From Prochlorococcus sp. MIT 1223 (GTDB lineage Bacteria > Cyanobacteriota > Cyanobacteriia > PCC-6307 > Cyanobiaceae): DNA of 64,000 nt. The position numbers and the translations under genes were made by a program. Positions 57,841 to 64,000 of this stretch are shown here, in pieces. The notes under the pieces were generated by a model. That model was not told the DNA's origin and did not search any database. It was given only the letters and a program-made list of their open reading frames with translations. How positions within the stretch are numbered: position 1 is the stretch's first letter; the number at the start of each line of letters is the position of its first letter. The stretch lies in NCBI RefSeq assembly GCF_034092465.1, contig NZ_CP139303.1:434001-498000 (forward strand), written 5' to 3'.

Positions 57841-59667
57841 ATGTCAAAGTCAAAAGAAATAGAAGGATCTGAGCTCTCACTTGAATCAGCATCTAAAGAA
57901 CTCCCCTCTTCTGTGGAAAATAATGATAGGGCTGAGAAAATCCCGGCCACACCAATAGATTCAACCGTAAAAGACGATCAGACTATTGAGGGGCAACAGA
58001 TAAATGGTTTTGAAGGTTTTGGTTTTAACGAAAAATTAATAACAACACTCAGGAATAAAGGGTACAACGAACCTACTCCGATACAAAAAGCAGCCTTCCC
58101 AGAGCTAATGCTTAGTAGGGATCTAGTGGGCCAAGCTCAAACAGGAACGGGGAAAACAGCTGCATTTGCTTTACCAATAATTGAAAAGCTAGAAAAGCCA
58201 GGTGGTCCACCTCAAGTACTAGTCCTCACTCCAACACGTGAATTAGCTATTCAAGTTGCTGAATCATTTCGTTCATATGCTATTGACCAACCTGGATTAA
58301 AAATACTTGCTGTATATGGTGGAGCAGACTTCAGAGGGCAAATAAATGCTCTAAAAAGAGGAGTTGCCATTGTTGTTGGTACCCCTGGAAGAGTTATGGA
58401 TCATCTAAGACAAGGAACAATCAATAAAAGTGAATTAAAGTGTCTAGTTCTAGATGAAGCGGATGAGATGTTAAGGATGGGTTTTATAGATGATGTCGAA
58501 TGGGTTCTTGAGCAATTGCCGAACGAACGTCAAATGATTTTATTCTCGGCAACTATGCCTTCTGAAATCAGAAGAATCTCCAAACAATATCTCAATGATC
58601 CTGCAGAAATAACAATTAAAGCAACTAAACAGAAAACAAGTCTAATAAGGCAGAGGCATCTTATTGTACAAAATAGTTATAAGATTGATGCTCTTAAAAG
58701 GGTTCTTGAAGCAATTTCAGAAGAAGGTGTAATTATATTTACTCGAACAAAAGCAATAACACTTACGGTTGCCGAAAAGCTCGAAGCTTCTGGTCATAGT
58801 GTAGCAATATTAAATGGAGACGTTCCCCAGAACCAGAGAGAAAGGACAATTGAACGACTACGAAAGGGTACAGTAGATATACTCGTTGCCACCGATGTAG
58901 CCGCTCGTGGACTAGATGTCGATAGAATCGGATTGGTAATTAATTTTGATATGCCCTTCGACAAAGAAGCCTACATCCATAGGATAGGTCGTACTGGCAG
59001 AGCTGGAAGAAGTGGTGAAGCTATCCTTTTTGCGAGCCCTAGGGAGAGAGGTTTCATAAACAATCTAGAAAGAGCAGTAGGGCAACCGATAGACAAAATG
59101 GAAATACCTAATAATGAAACCATAAACAAAAATAGAATTAATAAATTACAAAAGAACCTTGTCAAAGCCTCTGAAACGGGAAGAGATCATGAAAAAGAAA
59201 CTGTACTCCTAAAAGAATTAATAGATAAGATTGGGAAAGAACTAAAGATAGATGCCAATGAAATCGCACTTGCTGCAATAAATTTGGCCTTAGGGCCTTC
59301 TCCATTATTAAGTCAAGAAGATGAAAGCTGGATAAAACAAACTGATCAAAGAAGGTACAGGAATGACCGGAGAGAAGAAAGAGGAGGGAGGAGAAGTAGA
59401 AGAACTGATTTCGATCAAAGCTCTATGGATAACAATATGGAGAGATTTAGAGTAGAGGTGGGGCATCGAGACAGGGTCAAACCAGGAAATTTAGTTGGAG
59501 CAATTGCAAATGAAACAGGCTTAAAAGGGAGAATGATCGGTAAGATCCAAATCTTTGAAACACACAGTTTTATAGACCTTCCAAAACAAATGCCATCAGA
59601 TATCTTTAATAACTTGAAAAGAGTTAAGGTTATGAACCGTGAATTACAAATCAATCGAAGTGCCTAA
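57841..59667 (+). CDS. deaD: DEAD-box RNA helicase (DeaD/CsdA-type)
   Basis: 608 aa. Remodels RNA in ribosome assembly, decay or cold response. Q-motif FGFNEKLITTLRNKGYNEPTPIQ; Walker A AQTGTGKTAA (about 101); PTRELAIQ; DEADEML; SAT; then ARGLD and HRIGRTGRAGR. The C-terminal region has a charged, Arg-rich stretch (RRYRNDRREERGGRRSRR) and a DbpA-type RNA-binding domain (GNLVGAIANETGLKGRMIGKIQIFETHSFIDLP). The polar N-terminal 60 residues are low in complexity. Alone, with 129 bases upstream for its promoter. Confidence 0.92.
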   Translation: MSKSKEIEGSELSLESASKELPSSVENNDRAEKIPATPIDSTVKDDQTIEGQQINGFEGFGFNEKLITTLRNKGYNEPTPIQKAAFPELMLSRDLVGQAQTGTGKTAAFALPIIEKLEKPGGPPQVLVLTPTRELAIQVAESFRSYAIDQPGLKILAVYGGADFRGQINALKRGVAIVVGTPGRVMDHLRQGTINKSELKCLVLDEADEMLRMGFIDDVEWVLEQLPNERQMILFSATMPSEIRRISKQYLNDPAEITIKATKQKTSLIRQRHLIVQNSYKIDALKRVLEAISEEGVIIFTRTKAITLTVAEKLEASGHSVAILNGDVPQNQRERTIERLRKGTVDILVATDVAARGLDVDRIGLVINFDMPFDKEAYIHRIGRTGRAGRSGEAILFASPRERGFINNLERAVGQPIDKMEIPNNETINKNRINKLQKNLVKASETGRDHEKETVLLKELIDKIGKELKIDANEIALAAINLALGPSPLLSQEDESWIKQTDQRRYRNDRREERGGRRSRRTDFDQSSMDNNMERFRVEVGHRDRVKPGNLVGAIANETGLKGRMIGKIQIFETHSFIDLPKQMPSDIFNNLKRVKVMNRELQINRSA

Positions 59668-59682
59668 AGAGTTAGATTAATA

Positions 59683-59964
59683 ATGAAAAAACATAAATTA
59701 TTAACATATATTCTAATTACGTGGGTAATGACATTACAAGTTTCCTTTGCGAAAGAAAAAACAGAGAAGAAAGAAGATTCACTTTTAAAAAGTATGTGCA
59801 TTATTGGATTTAATTATGAAATGGAGCTGGCAAATAAAGTTCCACCAAAGGGAATGAGTGATTTTACCTGTGATTGTTTCCTCGATGAGTTTAACTTAGG
59901 GACAAACCTTGATAAAGCTCAAGAAAAATGCAAAGATAAAGCTTCTTCAATATTTGATTTATAA
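59683..59964 (+). CDS. Small secreted Cys-rich protein (93 aa)
   Basis: Signal peptide (LLTYILITWVMTLQVSFA). Mature part with four Cys (SMCIIGFNYE, FTCDCFLDEF, EKCKDKAS) that could form two disulfides. Prochlorococcus-type small exported protein with no known role. It follows the helicase by 15 bases. Confidence 0.6.
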   Translation: MKKHKLLTYILITWVMTLQVSFAKEKTEKKEDSLLKSMCIIGFNYEMELANKVPPKGMSDFTCDCFLDEFNLGTNLDKAQEKCKDKASSIFDL

Positions 59965-60004
59965 ATATAGGTTCAATCTAAAAGGCAAGATTATTCGTTA
60001 TTCC

Positions 60005-61795
60005 ATGAAAAAACATTTAAAAGAAAATAAGAAAACTGCATTACACCGATTATTCGAATTTCTAGAAAATAAGCAATTGTTAATTTGGGCTGCAATAAGC
60101 TGTTCAGTCATTAATAAGATATTGGATCTTGCTCCGCCAGTTTTAATAGGACTTTCAGTAGATGTAATTGCAAGGGAAAATGCTTCATGGATAGGAAGCC
60201 TTGGTTTTTACAGTGTCCCAAGTCAATTAGGCGTTATTGCGTTTATGTCCTGCTTGATTTGGAGTGCAGAATCATTTTTTGAATATCTTTATGGACTACT
60301 TTGGCGTAACCTTGCTCAAACTACTCAACATAAACTTCGTATTAATGCATATAGCCATCTTCAAAAACTTGAAATGGCTTTTTTTGAATCAGATAATTCT
60401 GGTCGATTGCTATCTGTACTCAATGATGATATTAACCAACTTGAAAGATTTCTGGATCAAGGAGCAAACCAAATACTTCAATTAATAATTACTGTCTTTT
60501 TAGTTGGAGGAGCAATGGCTTTTTTAGCTCCAGGAGTAGCATTCTTTGCATTTATTCCAATACCTATAATTCTTTGGGGATCGATAAGATTTCAAAGAAA
60601 CCTTGCTCCTAGATACAAAGAGGTAAGAGAAAGGGCAGGAGATATTGCCGCAAGACTAAATAATAATTTAGGAGGAATAGTTACAATCAAAAGTTTTGCG
60701 ACCGAAGATTGGGAAGTAGAAAGATTAACATTAGAAAGCAAGTCATACCAAAGAAGCAATAGTAAAGCGATAAAACTTTCAGCAGCTTTTATTCCACTAA
60801 TAAGGTTTGCAATATTATTTGCTTTCCTTGCAATATTATTATTTGGTGGACTTCAAGCATGGTCTGGAGAAATAGCTATAGGTACATATAGCTTTCTAGT
60901 ATTTATTACTCAGAGACTGCTCTGGCCTTTAACAACACTTGGACATATTCTTGATGATTATCAAAGATCAATGGCCTCAACAAATAGAGTATTAAATCTA
61001 ATTGATACACCTATAAAAATTTCCAGTGGAAGTTATTCTCTTAGAGATAAGGAAATAAAAGGTGAGATCAGCTTTGAGAAAGTTTCATTTAAATATGAAA
61101 ATGGACTAGATATAATCAAAGACCTGGATTTAACCATAAAGGCTGGTAAGACAATTGGAATTGTAGGACCAACTGGTTCAGGTAAAAGCACATTAGTAAA
61201 ACTACTTTTAAGACTATATTCGATAGATTCAGGCGAAATTAAAATTGATAATAGATTAATTGAATCATATAATTTAAAAGATTTGAGAAGGTCAATAGCT
61301 TTAGTTAGCCAAGAAGTTTATCTATTTCATGGGACAATTGAAGAAAATATTACTTATGGTACAAATAACCCATCTAAACATGAAATTATTAAAGCTGCAG
61401 AGCTATCTGAATCTTCAGAGTTCATAAATCAATTACCTCACTCCTATAAAACATTAGTAGGGGAGAGAGGACAAAAGTTATCTGGTGGTCAAAGGCAAAG
61501 GATTGCATTAGCCAGGGCAATCCTTAAAGATGCACCTATACTTATTCTTGATGAAGCAACTGCCTCAGTAGACAACGAAACAGAAGCCGCTATTCAAAGG
61601 TCTTTAGCCAAAATAACAAAAAATAGAACTACTGTTGTCATTGCTCATAGATTAAGCACAGTAAGGAATGCTGATGAGATAATAGTATTAGATAAAGGTT
61701 CTATTATTGAATCTGGTACACACGAAGAACTAATAAAAAATGATAATCTTTACTCGGCTTTGTGGAAAGTTCAGGCTGGTATTCTAGAAGTCTGA
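60005..61795 (+). CDS. ABC transporter, fused permease-ATPase (exporter)
   Basis: 596 aa from ATG 60005. The frame also reads upstream to 59909 but overlaps the preceding gene and has no good start. Six membrane helices in the first 320 residues, then an ATPase: Walker A IVGPTGSGKSTLVKLLL, Q-loop SQEVYLFHGT, signature LSGGQRQRIALARA, Walker B ILILDEATASVD, and His in VVIAHRLST. Half-transporter of the MsbA/lipid or peptide exporter class working as a dimer. Substrate unknown. Confidence 0.9.
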   Translation: MKKHLKENKKTALHRLFEFLENKQLLIWAAISCSVINKILDLAPPVLIGLSVDVIARENASWIGSLGFYSVPSQLGVIAFMSCLIWSAESFFEYLYGLLWRNLAQTTQHKLRINAYSHLQKLEMAFFESDNSGRLLSVLNDDINQLERFLDQGANQILQLIITVFLVGGAMAFLAPGVAFFAFIPIPIILWGSIRFQRNLAPRYKEVRERAGDIAARLNNNLGGIVTIKSFATEDWEVERLTLESKSYQRSNSKAIKLSAAFIPLIRFAILFAFLAILLFGGLQAWSGEIAIGTYSFLVFITQRLLWPLTTLGHILDDYQRSMASTNRVLNLIDTPIKISSGSYSLRDKEIKGEISFEKVSFKYENGLDIIKDLDLTIKAGKTIGIVGPTGSGKSTLVKLLLRLYSIDSGEIKIDNRLIESYNLKDLRRSIALVSQEVYLFHGTIEENITYGTNNPSKHEIIKAAELSESSEFINQLPHSYKTLVGERGQKLSGGQRQRIALARAILKDAPILILDEATASVDNETEAAIQRSLAKITKNRTTVVIAHRLSTVRNADEIIVLDKGSIIESGTHEELIKNDNLYSALWKVQAGILEV

Positions 61796-61800
61796 TCTAA

Positions 61801-62358
61801 TTAAATTAATAAAGTAAATGAGTCTACTACTCTTTGAAATATTGAATTAACTTTAGGCCATCTAACCTCATCAGTTCCAGCCGCAAACGTATATAAAGTC
61901 CCTCTATCAATAACAACAGTAGCCAACTCATGTCTAGTAGAGCTTGGATAAGTTACCTTATATTCCAAGTCGTAGAAAATGTGTCCAGAACTCTCTCTTT
62001 CTTCTGAATCAATCAACTCAATCAAACGACTCTGATCGTCAGGAGAAATCAATTGTTTAATTAACCTATCCCCAACCTCTTCAGGAGTCCCAAGATTTTC
62101 AAGGTCAATATCATTATTTATTTTAGAGATAACGAGACTAAGAGTTTCGTCACTGTTAATTAGGTCATGAAAAACGACCGCTGGCCCATTAGGAACAGAG
62201 ACTCTTGTCCAGCCAGTGGGATACAAGAATCCATATCGGCCATCAGTACTTTGAAAAGGTTCTAAACCAGCAGAGGGATTAGCACTACATGCTCCAATCA
62301 AAGCAATAAGAACAAAACTCAAAAGCACACGTGCTGAAGAACGGAGCATTTGAATCAT
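61801..62358 (-). CDS. psbP: PsbP-family lumenal lipoprotein (CyanoP)
   Basis: 185 aa from ATG 62358 (ATG 62349 and TTG 62364 are alternatives). Lipobox LIGACS near residue 24 anchors it in the lumen. PsbP-fold pattern: EPFQSTDGRYGFLYPTGWTRVSVPNGPAVVFHDLINSDETLSLVISKI, then TPEEVGDRLIKQ and YDLEYKVTYPSSTRHELATVVIDRGTLYTFAAG. CyanoP associates with photosystem II assembly intermediates. It converges with the ABC transporter gene and diverges from recR. Confidence 0.92.
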   Translation of the reverse strand: MIQMLRSSARVLLSFVLIALIGACSANPSAGLEPFQSTDGRYGFLYPTGWTRVSVPNGPAVVFHDLINSDETLSLVISKINNDIDLENLGTPEEVGDRLIKQLISPDDQSRLIELIDSEERESSGHIFYDLEYKVTYPSSTRHELATVVIDRGTLYTFAAGTDEVRWPKVNSIFQRVVDSFTLLI

Positions 62359-62479
62359 TAACAAAACCTATAACCTGTTATCCATTCTGCCTGAAACATC
62401 ACCAAACTGAAAGAAGAGTTAGAAAAATAATGTTCAAACCAGATAAGTTGATTAAATTCAGAGTAACTGCATTCGACTC

Positions 62480-63079
62480 CTGAGCGGCTTTACCAGACCT
62501 CTTGCACGTCTAATAGACCAATTCGAGCAATTGCCTGGCATCGGGCCTAGAACAGCTCAAAGGCTTGCCTTGTTTCTATTAAGACAACCTGAAGAAAAAA
62601 TCAAAACTTTCTCAAACGCATTACTTAATGCTCGAAGCCAAATAGGTCAATGCAAAAAATGTTTTCATCTAACATCTGAGGAAATTTGTGAAATCTGTTC
62701 AAGTTCCAATAGAGATCAGCAGCTTTTATGCGTTGTTTCTGACTCTAGAGACTTGCTAGCACTAGAGAGAACAAGAGAATATAAGGGGTTCTACCATGTC
62801 CTAGGTGGCTTAATCTCCCCAATGGATGGAATTGGCCCCGAAATGCTTCAAGTAACAACTCTAGTGGAAAGAGTAAATCAACTCAATATTGATGAAGTAA
62901 TACTTGCTCTAACACCAAGTGTAGAAGGCGATACTACTAGTCTATACCTTGCAAGACTTATAAAACCTTTCGCTAAAGTAACACGTATTGCCTATGGTCT
63001 ACCAATGGGGAGTGAGCTCGAATATGCAGACGAAGTAACGCTAAGTCGAGCCCTAGAAGGCCGAACAAATATTGAATAA
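62480..63079 (+). CDS. recR: Recombination protein RecR (start codon uncertain)
   Basis: RecR loads RecA with RecFO at gaps. Conserved N-terminal [20 protein letters not shown], Hh[17 protein letters not shown], four-Cys zinc finger [16 protein letters not shown], and the Toprim domain with [31 protein letters not shown] and [16 protein letters not shown]. Homology clearly extends upstream of the first standard start (TTG 62531) to about 62480, where the frame has CTG and, before it, ATT but no ATG, GTG or TTG before the stop at 62453-62470. CTG 62480 is my best start. A sequence error is also possible. Confidence 0.9.
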   Translation: MSGFTRPLARLIDQFEQLPGIGPRTAQRLALFLLRQPEEKIKTFSNALLNARSQIGQCKKCFHLTSEEICEICSSSNRDQQLLCVVSDSRDLLALERTREYKGFYHVLGGLISPMDGIGPEMLQVTTLVERVNQLNIDEVILALTPSVEGDTTSLYLARLIKPFAKVTRIAYGLPMGSELEYADEVTLSRALEGRTNIE

Positions 63080-63096
63080 ATAAATTTCTAAGTACT

Positions 63097-64000
63097 ATGA
63101 CAACAAAACAGAGACAATCTAAATACAGCTCTATCGCTCCAAAAGAGCGACTTCCTAAATGGATTAAACCCTCTATCGGCAAAGCCTCTGAATTAGAAAA
63201 AGTGCAGACACTTGTTAAAAGATATCAACTAAATACAATTTGCGAGGAAGGCCGCTGTCCAAACAGAGGAGAATGTTATGCCGCTGGCACTGCAACATTC
63301 TTGCTTGGAGGTTCAGTTTGCACAAGAAGTTGCGCATTTTGCCAAGTAGACAAAGGCAAAGCTCCTGAATCAATCACCAATCAAGAAGCTCAAAAAGTTG
63401 CCAATGCTGTTTTCATATTAGGACTTCGCTATGTAGTCTTAACTTCCGTAGCAAGAGATGACTTACCTGATCATGGAGCGAGTCTATTTACAAATACTAT
63501 CAATGAAATAAGGAAGCTGATACCAACTATCTCAATTGAAGTGTTAACACCTGATTTTTGGGGAAGCAACTCTAATACGAAAGATCCTATAAAGGCACAA
63601 AAGGAACGCCTCACAACAGTTCTTAATTCAAAGCCTGTCTGTTTTAATCACAATTTGGAAACAGTGAAACGACTACAAAAAGAAGTTCGACTTGGTGCTA
63701 CCTACGAACATTCTCTTAATCTATTAAGACTCGCTAGAGACATCGCAAATGATATACCAACAAAGTCAGGTATAATGCTAGGGTTAGGAGAGAAGAAAGA
63801 AGAGGTCATCGAAACACTTCATGACCTTAGATCCGTAGACTGTCAACAAATTACAATCGGTCAATATTTACGTCCATCTCTAGCACATATTCCAGTACAA
63901 CATTATTGGAGACCTAAAGACTTTGATGATTTTGCAGAGATTGCTAAAGACCTTGGATTCAAAAAGATAAATAGTGGGCCATTAGTTCGTAGTAGCTACC
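63097..64000 (+). CDS. lipA: Lipoyl synthase LipA (runs off the window end)
   Basis: Partial: 301 codons visible from ATG 63097, open at the window end; a full LipA is about 290-320 aa, so little is missing. Radical SAM enzyme inserting sulfur into octanoyl groups. Auxiliary cluster Cys49, Cys54, Cys60 ([12 protein letters not shown]) and the radical SAM motif Cys75-x3-Cys79-x2-Cys82 (CTRSCAFC). Later blocks [27 protein letters not shown]-type [19 protein letters not shown] and QYLRPS are typical. It follows recR by 17 bases. Confidence 0.95.
   Translation, partial: MTTKQRQSKYSSIAPKERLPKWIKPSIGKASELEKVQTLVKRYQLNTICEEGRCPNRGECYAAGTATFLLGGSVCTRSCAFCQVDKGKAPESITNQEAQKVANAVFILGLRYVVLTSVARDDLPDHGASLFTNTINEIRKLIPTISIEVLTPDFWGSNSNTKDPIKAQKERLTTVLNSKPVCFNHNLETVKRLQKEVRLGATYEHSLNLLRLARDIANDIPTKSGIMLGLGEKKEEVIETLHDLRSVDCQQITIGQYLRPSLAHIPVQHYWRPKDFDDFAEIAKDLGFKKINSGPLVRSSY

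Noticed and set aside
1-64000. CRISPR array or cas genes
   Set aside because: No series of regularly spaced identical repeats and no Cas motifs; the repeats seen are att copies, arms, leader cassettes and the intergenic motif.

Overview
The window is AT-rich cyanobacterial chromosome and almost certainly Prochlorococcus. It carries the PsbP-like lumenal lipoprotein, a CrtH/CrtISO carotenoid isomerase, PstS, a DUF1830 protein, TrmFO, a BolA/monothiol glutaredoxin pair and many tiny genus-type membrane proteins, with frequent TTG starts. I cannot name the strain.

Layout. Positions 1-3260 hold a glycosyltransferase and small conserved genes. Positions 3270-33174 are a genomic island inserted in a tRNA-Pro(UGG) gene. 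The intact tRNA lies on the minus strand at 33101-33174. Its 3' part, from the anticodon loop onward, is repeated at 3270-3310, 14611-14652 and 16807-16850. These copies divide the island into three tandem elements, here called E1, E2 and E3. E1 (about 11.3 kb) has a tyrosine recombinase, a RepA-type helicase with an AlpA-like protein, a nuclease-ParA fusion with a ParB-like protein, and a set of small secreted proteins. E2 (about 2.2 kb) has no recombinase; it carries an Mrr-type restriction protein and two small genes. E3 (about 16.3 kb) has a second tyrosine recombinase, a DUF3427/DUF3883 nuclease-like protein, an AlpA-like protein, a VirE-type helicase, a possible small-terminase-like protein, TPR proteins, a membrane-anchored HNH nuclease and a family of very acidic proteins. 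This organisation fits the tycheposons described from Prochlorococcus: tRNA-targeted tyrosine-recombinase elements, some of them virus satellites.

Each element has its own pair of short repeated motifs just inside both ends, different from those of its neighbours. These look like arm-type recombinase binding sites and give independent evidence for three separate units. The left flank (2985-3310) repeats the right-end design of E3 (61-aa gene, arm-like motif, att copy), which suggests the trace of an older insertion or capture of a host gene by E3. A roughly 45-nt intergenic motif recurs before E3 genes, with shorter matches in E2 and the left flank.

Positions 33175-40900 hold small membrane proteins, PhoB directly followed by PstS without PhoR, an ArsC/Spx-like protein, and tRNA-Lys(UUU). 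Positions 40936-64000 are core genome: trmFO, crtH, an atypical response regulator lacking its phospho-aspartate, a DUF6761 protein, grxD-bolA, plsC, pdxJ, a recC-methyltransferase-recB-recD operon, a DEAD-box RNA helicase, an ABC exporter, psbP, recR and the start of lipA.

All functions are inferred from sequence motifs read by eye. No database searches were run.
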